NCBI GenBank assembly: GCA_937915515.1
Contig: CALGIK010000313.1
Span: forward strand, 1-19,267
Direction of reading: 5' to 3'
Length of the DNA stretch: 19,267 bases
Source: an uncultured Clostridia bacterium
Lineage (GTDB): Bacteria > Bacillota > Clostridia > Christensenellales > CAG-314
Below are positions 1-6,942 of this stretch, piece after piece. The notes under the pieces are model-generated. The model did not search any database. It was not told the origin of the DNA and saw only the letters and a list, made by a program, of their open reading frames with translations. Position numbers and translations under genes: made by a program. Every line of letters starts with the position of its first letter. The stretch's first letter is position 1.

Positions 1-1
1 A

Positions 2-1351
2 GATAAGACTATTTTTAAAAAACTAACAAATTATAAACAAATTCCTAACTGCAATCTCTCTTTTACAGAGACAGCTCTTCAGTTTTTAATAGAAGATAAT
101 TTACTTACAATTGAGGAAGAGAAAAAAGAATTAATAAATATTTTAAAAAGATACTCTCTATTTGAAAGAAAAAAAGTATCTATTAATCTTAATGATAGCT
201 TAAAAACAAAGTTAATATCTTCAGTAGGTAAATTGGCAAGCATAAACAAAATTGTTGAATGTGAATTTAATAATTTAAATACTAATTTACGCATGCTTAT
301 TTTAACGGATTATATTAAAAAAGAGACAATTAATGATATCGGTAAATGTACAAAGTTTCACCAAATCAGTATAGTATCTATTTTTGAGGAGATTAGGAAA
401 AACGATATAGGTGTTAGTTTAGGGTGCATTTCGGGCTCGTTAATTATTTTACCGCAAGTATTACAACCTGTTTTGAAGGAAATTTATCATTTAACAGAAA
501 AGGATTTTGCTGTAAATAATCTTATCGATACTGATTACGCTGTATACAACATTAAAGGAGACAACAAGGAGAAAGTTAATATAATTAGCAAAATCTTTGA
601 AGACGGCTATATTCAGGTGTTGATAGGCACAAAATCACTTTTAGGCGAAGGCTGGGATTCGCCTTGTATTAATTCTCTGATTTTGGCAAGTTTTGTAGGG
701 AGTTTTATGCTCTCAAATCAAATGAGAGGCAGAGCAATAAGGATATATAAAAAAGATATAAATAAAACTGCAAACATCTGGCATTTAGTTACTATCGAAA
801 AAAAATCTGCTTATGAAGAAAATATTTTCAAAAAGCTGCACGAAAGAATTTATGAAGACAATGGCGATATTGATTCGGAAGATTACGAAATGCTGAAAAG
901 AAGGTTTGATTGCTTTGTTGGCCCAAACTATTCTACGGGTGAAATCGAAAGCGGTATTGAGCGAATTACATTTATTGAGCCGCCATACAATGAGAAAAAT
1001 ATCCAAGCAATCAACAAAAAAATGCTTGATAAGTCTATAGATCGAGAATCTGTTAAGAAAACATGGAAAGATGCGCTTACTTCATCGGGCAAGGTGACTA
1101 TTGAAAATAGTATCTCAAAGGAATTAAAGGTTCCGACATTCACTTTTTATAACGTTGCTGTTTTAATGTTAGCCTTGATTATTGAGTCGGCAGGAATCAA
1201 TGCCTTGATACGGTCAATCATGGGTCATTATTATGAGTTTAATGTTATCATATCGATTTTATCTATATTTGTCATATTGGCAGGAGTATATCTTTTAAGG
1301 AGATCGGAAGAGCATTTTAAGAGCACTTCAAGAAATGAATATAATAAATGA
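2..1351 (+). CDS. SF2 (DEAD/DEAH-type) helicase, C-terminal part, with two membrane segments; 5' end outside window
   Basis: The frame is open from base 2, so the gene enters from the left and its start is not visible; 449 residues can be read. The TTG at 233 is only an internal leucine codon. Helicase motif V (GTKSLLGEGWD, near 626-658) and motif VI (QMRGRAIR, 719-742) are clear, and LRMLILTDYIKKE near 290 fits the start of the second RecA-like domain. These place it among SF2 ATP-dependent helicases, such as the Res subunit and related proteins; Walker A and B lie outside the window. Two hydrophobic stretches, about bases 1148-1212 and 1232-1291, look like membrane segments, which is unusual for a helicase. 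The frame stops at 1351, but the next frame seems to carry the true C-terminus, so a frameshift near 1299-1316 is likely. Substrate and role (repair, restriction or defence) cannot be told. Confidence 0.8.
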   Translation, partial: DKTIFKKLTNYKQIPNCNLSFTETALQFLIEDNLLTIEEEKKELINILKRYSLFERKKVSINLNDSLKTKLISSVGKLASINKIVECEFNNLNTNLRMLILTDYIKKETINDIGKCTKFHQISIVSIFEEIRKNDIGVSLGCISGSLIILPQVLQPVLKEIYHLTEKDFAVNNLIDTDYAVYNIKGDNKEKVNIISKIFEDGYIQVLIGTKSLLGEGWDSPCINSLILASFVGSFMLSNQMRGRAIRIYKKDINKTANIWHLVTIEKKSAYEENIFKKLHERIYEDNGDIDSEDYEMLKRRFDCFVGPNYSTGEIESGIERITFIEPPYNEKNIQAINKKMLDKSIDRESVKKTWKDALTSSGKVTIENSISKELKVPTFTFYNVAVLMLALIIESAGINALIRSIMGHYYEFNVIISILSIFVILAGVYLLRRSEEHFKSTSRNEYNK

Positions 1352-1745
1352 AAATGCTAATGTACACATAGAAGCTGACACATATGGAATTTTTACAAAT
1401 ATTTCTTTATCCAACGCAAATCGTTATGAGCAAAATGTTTTTAACGATGCAATTACGCAACTGCTCTCTCCAATAAACAATCCAAGATATGTTATATTAA
1501 AAACAAATGTTTTTGGCAAACCTATTTTTAACTGGTCATTTGCATGTCCTGATGTTTTCGGTCAAAATGATCAGAGAGTTCAGATTTTTAAGAAACATTT
1601 AATAAAAAGCTTGATTAATGTAAAATTGATATATATCAGAAGCGATATTGGCAGAAAAATATTAATTAAATGCAGGAAATATTCTTACATTACATATAAT
1701 AATAGCTTCATTACAAAACGTCAAAGATTAACAAAGTGGCAATAA
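1335..1745 (+). CDS. Probable C-terminal domain of the upstream helicase, displaced by a frameshift
   Basis: A 136-residue frame beginning at ATG 1335 overlaps the helicase end by 17 bases. The same frame is open further upstream, back to base 1299, and there reads DRKSILRALQEM before the ATG, a helical stretch that joins well to the membrane region of the upstream frame. No convincing ribosome site lies just before 1335; the nearest AGGAG (1298-1302) is over 30 bases away. Residues such as NNPRYVILK, SDIGRKILIKCRKYS and a final Trp resemble, from memory, the end of long SF2 helicases of this kind. I infer that this is one gene broken by a +1 shift (mutation or assembly error). A separate overlapping gene is the alternative. 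Nothing enzymatic is visible in it. Confidence 0.6.
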   Translation: MNIINENANVHIEADTYGIFTNISLSNANRYEQNVFNDAITQLLSPINNPRYVILKTNVFGKPIFNWSFACPDVFGQNDQRVQIFKKHLIKSLINVKLIYIRSDIGRKILIKCRKYSYITYNNSFITKRQRLTKWQ

Positions 1746-1804
1746 ATATTAGATTTCTGCACGATACTCAAAAAGAGAGTGTAATAGGCCTTATCGTTAA
1801 AGAT

Positions 1805-2602
1805 TTATTCTTTTATAGGATACGCCTCTACCCAGGTGTCAAAATAGTTAATATAGGTTTCCTTTTCGGTATCAGGTTTATTGAGAGTAAAAACATATTT
1901 CAAAAAAAGATATTTGGGTTCTAATCCCATTTCTCTTATGGTTTTTAGTGCTTTTAAAATGCGGTCTTGGTAATCATGTGTTACGCTGTTGTTTGACAGC
2001 ATAAAATTCAGATAAGTTGCTTCTGCTTTTTTTCTCCATAGTAATTTAACTTTTTCCGACTTTTCATGAGCGACATACGCATAGTCTATTACATTTAGCT
2101 CATAATTTTCTACACTAAATAAAGAGATGCAATCCCAAGGGTCTCTTAATCTGATGTTGGGATTTTTAATGTCAAACTTATATATTGCTGAAAAAGGAGG
2201 TTCTTTCTCGATAATTTCTTCGCTATATTCGCTTGCTTGTTTATATAAGCCTTTTAAAAGTTTAATCTGCTCTAAGCTTTTGTTAAGTTGTTCAATTTGT
2301 TTAAAAATACGTTCCTCGGATAGTTCATGCATCCGAGTAATAATATTTGGTTTCCATTGAAAATACTTTTCAATCATTTCAAAAGAAAATCCGATATTAC
2401 GCAGCGTTTTTATCAATATAACATCGCAAAAAGAAGAACTGATATCGTATTCGTAATAACCGCTGTCAGAATTCTTCACACGGCGAATATAGCCGTCCTT
2501 TGTCCAGTGTCTCAATGTCTCATAAGGTACATCCGTCAGCTTAGAAAGCTGTTTTATATGCATCGTTAATCCCGCTGAATCAGGCAAATCTTTTTTTTTC
2601 AT
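1805..2602 (-). CDS. MerR-family transcriptional regulator 1, probable activator of lipoprotein gene at 2713
   Basis: This is a 265-residue protein with an N-terminal winged helix-turn-helix of MerR type: IKQLSKLTDVPYETLRHW at residues 16-33, then GYIRR and a wing with GYYEYD (48-53). A helical, coiled-coil-like stretch (about 90-130) would form the usual antiparallel dimer. The C-terminal half (about 140-265) is a putative ligand domain shared with the other two regulators in the window; its signatures are EPPF, a DPW motif, LLW and the end NYFDTWVEAYP. I do not recognise it with certainty; a GyrI-like effector fold is possible. There is no cysteine cluster of the metal-sensing kind. ATG 2602 is supported by GAGG at 2609-2612, six bases away. 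Codons 2-4 form a run of nine A. Its promoter overlaps that of the divergent lipoprotein gene, so autoregulation is likely. Confidence 0.88.
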   Translation of the reverse strand: MKKKDLPDSAGLTMHIKQLSKLTDVPYETLRHWTKDGYIRRVKNSDSGYYEYDISSSFCDVILIKTLRNIGFSFEMIEKYFQWKPNIITRMHELSEERIFKQIEQLNKSLEQIKLLKGLYKQASEYSEEIIEKEPPFSAIYKFDIKNPNIRLRDPWDCISLFSVENYELNVIDYAYVAHEKSEKVKLLWRKKAEATYLNFMLSNNSVTHDYQDRILKALKTIREMGLEPKYLFLKYVFTLNKPDTEKETYINYFDTWVEAYPIKE

Positions 2603-2631
2603 AACTTACCTCAAAAAAATAAAAAAATCAC

Positions 2632-2662
2632 TTGACCTGGTCATATGACCTAAGTTTATAAT
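2632..2662 (+). promoter_or_regulatory. MerR-type promoter of lipoprotein gene 1 (19-bp spacer)
   Basis: The -35 is TTGACC (2632-2637) and the -10 is a perfect TATAAT (2657-2662), with a spacer of exactly 19 bases. A normal sigma-A promoter has about 17. A 19-20 bp spacer with an inverted repeat in it is the known mark of promoters switched on by MerR-family proteins. Transcription should start near 2669, about 44 bases before the ATG at 2713. Confidence 0.8.
2639..2650. promoter_or_regulatory. Operator 1: perfect palindrome in promoter spacer
   Basis: GGTCATATGACC is a perfect 12-base palindrome one base after the -35 hexamer, where MerR-family operators sit. A second, overlapping inverted repeat, TGACC-T-GGTCA (2633-2643), reaches into the -35. 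The site also lies at the predicted transcription start of the divergent regulator gene, which would allow autorepression. Confidence 0.75.
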
Positions 2663-2686
2663 AACACCAAAGACTCAAAATGTCAA
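2658..2686 (-). promoter_or_regulatory. Sigma-A promoter of regulator gene 1
   Basis: On the - strand, TTGACA (complement of 2681-2686) and TATTAT (complement of 2658-2663) are separated by 17 bases, a near-consensus promoter. Its -10 overlaps the lipoprotein -10 on the other strand, offset by one base, so polymerase cannot occupy both at once. Confidence 0.75.
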
Positions 2687-2712
2687 TTAAAAGAAAATTA
2701 GGAGGTAATTAT

Positions 2713-5700
2713 ATGAAACGATTAAGCAAATTATTTGGACTACTATTTGTTATTATGATTTTCGTTTTATGCTTTGTCGGTTGCGTTAATACTAAAGTCG
2801 CTACTTTTATGGTTAACGGAAAAGAGACAATTAAGGTTATTGCCGATAAAGACGGTAAAATGAAAGAACCTAAAGTTGAGATTCCTGACGGTTATTACAT
2901 AGAAGGATGGTGCAGTGATTTAAACTGCTCTATACCTTTCGATTTTGAAAAAGATATAATAAGCAAGGATACTACACTTTATGCTAAGTTAAATAGCTAC
3001 GATTTTAGCGTAACTTACAATTTAGGGTACACAGCGCCCGAACACGGCGAAGATATGCCTTCTGCGCCTATTCAAAACACGGTAAATTTAAACGATACGT
3101 TTGTAGTTGCTGATGTGCCTAATAGAGTGGGCTATGACTTTTTAGGCTGGACAGACGGCACAGATATTTATCAGCCGGGAGATGTATATGAGGTAGAGGT
3201 TACTGGAAATATCACCTTGACAGCTACCTGGACAACAAAGATGTTCACGGTGAAATTTTTTGATGACGTAGGAGAGATGCCAATAACAAAAGAGGTACCT
3301 TACGGATCCGATATAATAGAGCCTGATGCTCCGCATACTTATCCTATCGTTTATACCCATGTCGGATGGGATAAAAGTTTAACAAATATCACACAAAACT
3401 TGGAAGTTCATGCTTTATACGAATACGCGGCTGATGACAGCTATTTTGAATTTGTGCCGGTATTAAACGATAGTGAAGAGATTATTGCCTATAAAGTTAA
3501 AATGCCGCAGCGCCCCGAACCCGAATGGAGTTGGGATACTAAACGCTTTGATGAGGACGGAATATGGGCATTCCCTGCATACCATGAAAATAAGCCTGTT
3601 ATTGGGTTTGCGCAAGCTTGGGAAGATGTAGGGATGGATTACAATTGGGGTTATAGCTTAGATATAAGCGTATTTTTCCCTGAAACATTCGAAAGTATCG
3701 ATTTTAAAACTATGATACGTTGGCACGTTAATACTATCTATATTACAAGCGGTTTAAAACATATTGACAAATATGCCTTTAATAATAATATAATCAAAAA
3801 TTGGGAGGTGTATGAAGATAACCAATATTTTTACGGTGACGGCAGCAATCTGTATAATAAAGATAAATCGGTATTGCTTCATGCTGATTATGAAGAAATA
3901 AATTTAGTTATAGATGATGACGTTAAAATAATTTCTGCCAATCTATTAAATAATTCTGATAAACTTGAAACAGTAACAATTAAAGGCGATGTGGAAAAAA
4001 TTGAAGCCGGAGCTTTTGCAAGTTGCTATAATTTACGAGAGGTTACTATTGAAGGCAGTGTAAAAATACTTGAAGACGGACACGATATTGCAACCGGTTA
4101 TCTTGATTACAGCAAGCAAGGCGTATTTTATGGATGTCTAAAATTAGGTTCAATCAATTTGAAAGGCACCGAACATATAGGCTTTAGTGCTTTTGTAAGT
4201 TGTTGGGAACTTTCGTCTGTCATTTTAGATACTTCTCTGAAATATGTTTCTCCCGAATCATTTGAGAACATACCTAAACTAAAAACACTTAAGTTTGAGG
4301 GTGACGCTACTTTAAGCGACGACGGTAAATATTTATGCCAAAACAACACTCTCATAGCCAAAGGAGAGAGCGATATATTACTTTCTGATGGCGTGACAAA
4401 AGGCGATGTATTTATTCTTTACGCACCGGCACAAGAGCGTTTGCATTATGATGTTCCTAATACGGTTACAGAGTTTTACGAATATGCCTTTGAAAATGCC
4501 AGTTTTGAAACCATCATTATACCCGAAGGCATAAAAGAGTTACCCGGCGGTCTCTTTATGTTCAGCAAGTTGAAATCAATTACTATACCGGCTAGCGTTG
4601 AGACTTTGGGAGTAGGAAACGAAAGTTGCGGTAGTTCATATAATTATAGCGGCAGTCCTGTATTTATGGGCTCCGACTTGTCGGAAGGAGTAACTTTTGC
4701 TCTCGGTAGCCATATTGAAGTTATTCCTAGAAGCACTTTTTTTGCCTGTAAATTTACGTCAATATGCATACCCGCATCGGTAAGAGAAATTGGGGAATAT
4801 GCAATCACAAACGATATTCTTGAATCAATTTCAGTAGAAGAAGGCAACGAAGTTTACGGCTCTTTAGACGGTGTTTTATACAATACAGCTATTACAGAGA
4901 TCCTTTGCTATCCCGCAAGTAAAAAAGATATAGAGTATGTTGCACCGGATACGCTCAAAAAGCTTAATGAGGGTTCCTTTTCCTTCAATCTTTATGTTAA
5001 AACGTTTATTGCTAACGAAGGACTTGAAGATATAGGTCCGAGTGCTTTCGACTATGCCGAATTTACTGATGTATATTTCTCTTCGACTATACAAAGAGTT
5101 GATATTTCTTCATTTTATTCCAGTTGGTACCTTAAAAATGTAACCTTTGATATGGAGCAACCCTTTACAGTAACTAACCTTAAGGAGCAAGAAGGCTTAA
5201 CACTCTTTAATGTCGCCAAGCCTCTTGACCTATCAATAAAGGTAGCAGAGGCAAAATACAAGGTATTTTATGACTTTATTGAACAATACGCGGAAGGTTA
5301 CGGCGATTTAATTGATGCAAGTAATTATGCCGACGAAAACGTTACGAGATATCTTTTTGTAAGTCAAGGCGTAACTACTGTCGTAAAAGCTAAAAAATTG
5401 CTGAAATATTCTCCGCCGGAATGGACAGGCGAAGGTACAATGTATTTTAACGGATATTTTAAGGACGAAGGGACCTGGTTAGAAGAAATTGTAATCCCCG
5501 CCGTTAACGCATTCGGCACCTCTGTTACTTATTACGCTAAATGGAGCGAGACACCCCGCGAAGACGGCACTGCAGAATGGTTTGCTCTCAGTTTACCTGT
5601 AAACTCTGAGGCTATAACTATACATGTGACTGCCGAAAGACCAAAGGTTTACTTTAAAACCTTAATAGATCCAGGACAAGAGTATAATTTTGTAAAGGTT

Positions 5701-5862
5701 ACTTTGTATATTAATGGAGGCTACTTCGGAGATAAAGATTTGTATCCTACCGATATACCCGAAAACAAAATATGGGTATCTTATCTTGATTTTTCAGATC
5801 TATTATGGTTGCCTGCAGATGTAACTCTAATGTTGACAATGACCGTATTTTATCCTATGTGA
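2713..5862 (+). CDS. Surface lipoprotein 1: InlB-type repeats plus BspA-type leucine-rich repeats
   Basis: This is a 1049-residue protein. ATG 2713 is chosen because AGGAGGT (2700-2706) lies six bases upstream and it begins a lipoprotein signal peptide: MKRLSK, a hydrophobic core and the lipobox FVGC with Cys24. The ATG at 2680 lacks such support. After Cys24 come three beta-grasp B-repeats of the Listeria/Bacteroides type (Flg_new), about residues 28-93, 97-173 and 177-237, with the signs GYxFLGW and LTATW. Residues about 318-850 are LRR_5 repeats, e.g. IIIPEGIKELPGG and ICIPASVREIG. A fourth B-repeat with YYAKW follows (about 880-943), then about 105 residues of unknown fold. There is no LPXTG or SLH anchor; the lipid at Cys24 should hold it on the outer face of the membrane. 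BspA-like LRR proteins often bind host or neighbouring-cell molecules, but no ligand can be read here. Regulation is probably by the divergent MerR protein. Confidence 0.88.
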   Translation: MKRLSKLFGLLFVIMIFVLCFVGCVNTKVATFMVNGKETIKVIADKDGKMKEPKVEIPDGYYIEGWCSDLNCSIPFDFEKDIISKDTTLYAKLNSYDFSVTYNLGYTAPEHGEDMPSAPIQNTVNLNDTFVVADVPNRVGYDFLGWTDGTDIYQPGDVYEVEVTGNITLTATWTTKMFTVKFFDDVGEMPITKEVPYGSDIIEPDAPHTYPIVYTHVGWDKSLTNITQNLEVHALYEYAADDSYFEFVPVLNDSEEIIAYKVKMPQRPEPEWSWDTKRFDEDGIWAFPAYHENKPVIGFAQAWEDVGMDYNWGYSLDISVFFPETFESIDFKTMIRWHVNTIYITSGLKHIDKYAFNNNIIKNWEVYEDNQYFYGDGSNLYNKDKSVLLHADYEEINLVIDDDVKIISANLLNNSDKLETVTIKGDVEKIEAGAFASCYNLREVTIEGSVKILEDGHDIATGYLDYSKQGVFYGCLKLGSINLKGTEHIGFSAFVSCWELSSVILDTSLKYVSPESFENIPKLKTLKFEGDATLSDDGKYLCQNNTLIAKGESDILLSDGVTKGDVFILYAPAQERLHYDVPNTVTEFYEYAFENASFETIIIPEGIKELPGGLFMFSKLKSITIPASVETLGVGNESCGSSYNYSGSPVFMGSDLSEGVTFALGSHIEVIPRSTFFACKFTSICIPASVREIGEYAITNDILESISVEEGNEVYGSLDGVLYNTAITEILCYPASKKDIEYVAPDTLKKLNEGSFSFNLYVKTFIANEGLEDIGPSAFDYAEFTDVYFSSTIQRVDISSFYSSWYLKNVTFDMEQPFTVTNLKEQEGLTLFNVAKPLDLSIKVAEAKYKVFYDFIEQYAEGYGDLIDASNYADENVTRYLFVSQGVTTVVKAKKLLKYSPPEWTGEGTMYFNGYFKDEGTWLEEIVIPAVNAFGTSVTYYAKWSETPREDGTAEWFALSLPVNSEAITIHVTAERPKVYFKTLIDPGQEYNFVKVTLYINGGYFGDKDLYPTDIPENKIWVSYLDFSDLLWLPADVTLMLTMTVFYPM

Positions 5863-5899
5863 CAATATCTTCTTCAATGTTAACCTCCTTAGCATTAAT

Positions 5900-5935
5900 A
5901 AAGGGGCTGTCTCAATAGAGGCAGCTCCTTTGTTT
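5900..5935 (+). terminator. Terminator after lipoprotein gene 1
   Basis: A 14-bp stem (5900-5913 with 5918-5931, two G-U pairs) and an AATA loop is followed by GTTT. The T tail is short, so termination may be incomplete. It lies 37 bases after the stop codon. Confidence 0.65.
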
Positions 5936-6044
5936 AATAATAGCTTATCAGATTAATAATACCAAAAATATAATTTGAAACTATGTTAGATAAACGAGAA
6001 AGATATTATGAAATCAGCCTTATATAGTATATGTTGATTTAATA

Positions 6045-6833
6045 TCATTTTGGATATACCTCCGCCCAAGCGTCGTAGTAATTTACATAGGTTTTTTCAC
6101 CATTAATAGGCTGTTTCAATGTAAAAACATATTTCAACAGCACAAATTCTACACTATAACCCATGCCATCGATTTTTTTTACGTTTTCTGATATTACCTC
6201 TGTAGCGCTCTTTTGTTTTTGGATTGCAACTACCATAAAATGAAAATATTTTGCGTTAGCGTTTTTAGTCCATAATACTTTTCCCTTTTTTGCTATATTT
6301 TCAACAATGCATGCATATTCTAAGGGACCTACTGTATTCTCTTTAACGTTATAAAAAGAAATGCTGTTCCATGGTTTTGTCAATATGTTTTTTGTCAAAT
6401 CGACAGAATTCAATTTAAAAATTTTATCGAAGGGTGGATTATTTAGGGTTATTTCTTGAGAATAATCCTTAGTTCGATTTAGTGATTTTTCCTGAAACTC
6501 GATATTTTTTAAGCTCTTCTGCAATTGTTCCATCTGATAATAAATGCGCTTCTTGGCTTCGAAAAACAATTTATCAAAGATATCCTCTTCTCCTTCTAAA
6601 TATTCCACAATCATCTTGAAAGAAAATCCTATATGGCGAAGCATTTTTATTATGGTTACGTCGGAATATGAGTCAATATCATACTCATAATAGCCGTTAG
6701 AGGCATTTTTAGAATGCCGTATATATCCTTTTTTTGCCCAATATCGTAAAGTTTCATAAGGAACGGCAGTTAATCTTGCAAGATGTCTAATGCTCATTTT
6801 TGGTTTTAACGAATAATCGTAATTATTTTCCAT
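6045..6833 (-). CDS. MerR-family transcriptional regulator 2, probable activator of lipoprotein gene at 6943
   Basis: This is a 262-residue protein of the same family as the regulators at 1805-2602 and 10242-11018. The MerR helix-turn-helix covers about residues 15-32 (IRHLARLTAVPYETLRYW) and is followed by GYIRH and the wing GYYEYD. The recognition segment VPYETLR is identical to regulator 1. A helical linker (about 85-130) precedes the shared C-terminal domain, whose marks are NPPF, KPWNSISF, VLWTKNANAKYFHF and the end NYYDAWAEVYP. The ligand is unknown; no metal-binding cysteines are seen. ATG 6833 has AGGAG at 6838-6842. It is divergent from lipoprotein gene 2, with 109 bases between the two start codons, and its transcript would begin within or next to the operator, so autoregulation is likely. 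Confidence 0.88.
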   Translation of the reverse strand: MENNYDYSLKPKMSIRHLARLTAVPYETLRYWAKKGYIRHSKNASNGYYEYDIDSYSDVTIIKMLRHIGFSFKMIVEYLEGEEDIFDKLFFEAKKRIYYQMEQLQKSLKNIEFQEKSLNRTKDYSQEITLNNPPFDKIFKLNSVDLTKNILTKPWNSISFYNVKENTVGPLEYACIVENIAKKGKVLWTKNANAKYFHFMVVAIQKQKSATEVISENVKKIDGMGYSVEFVLLKYVFTLKQPINGEKTYVNYYDAWAEVYPK

Positions 6834-6846
6834 ATTTCTCCTATAA

Positions 6847-6880
6847 ACATCACCAAAACGCTTGACTCGGTAACATCACC
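6847..6880 (+). repeat. Direct repeat ACATCACC beside operator 2
   Basis: ACATCACC occurs at 6847-6854 and again at 6873-6880, 26 bases apart and so not quite 2.5 helical turns. The second copy is the right half of operator 2. The first could be an extra half-site within the regulator gene leader, or chance. Confidence 0.45.
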
Positions 6881-6892
6881 CAAATATATAAT
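6862..6892 (+). promoter_or_regulatory. MerR-type promoter of lipoprotein gene 2 (19-bp spacer)
   Basis: TTGACT (6862-6867) and TATAAT (6887-6892) are separated by exactly 19 bases, the same geometry as at 2632-2662. The start should lie near 6899, leaving a leader of about 44 bases before ATG 6943. Confidence 0.8.
6869..6880. promoter_or_regulatory. Operator 2: imperfect palindrome in promoter spacer
   Basis: GGTAACATCACC sits one base after the -35, the same place as GGTCATATGACC in unit 1. The outer GGT/ACC arms match that site; the centre is imperfect, with four of six base pairs symmetric. It is a weaker dyad than the other two. Confidence 0.6.
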
Positions 6893-6916
6893 ATCACTAT
6901 AATAACACACTGTCAA
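6888..6916 (-). promoter_or_regulatory. Sigma-A promoter of regulator gene 2
   Basis: On the - strand, TTGACA (complement of 6911-6916), a 17-base spacer and TATTAT (complement of 6888-6893) match the promoter of regulator gene 1 exactly. The -10 overlaps the lipoprotein -10 with a one-base offset. Confidence 0.75.
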
Positions 6917-6942
6917 TATAATTGATAATAAGGAGGATCAAT

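Noticed and set aside
233..235. TTG 233 as the start of the helicase gene
   Set aside because: The frame is open to the left edge, and helicase motifs require a large N-terminal part that must lie outside the window.
1765..1785. Weak hairpin with arms ACTC/GAGT between the convergent helicase end and regulator 1
   Set aside because: The stem is too short and lacks GC pairs and a T tail; no terminator can be supported in this gap.
1736..1924. 62-residue frame across the helicase end and regulator 1 end
   Set aside because: It overlaps the end of regulator 1 in antisense, has no ribosome site and no recognisable feature.
2680..2712. Longer start for lipoprotein 1 at ATG 2680, and similar upstream starts at 6922 and 11105
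   Set aside because: They lack a ribosome site, lie in the promoter leader, and would put residues before the signal peptide. AGGAGG lies six bases before 2713, 6943 and 11135.
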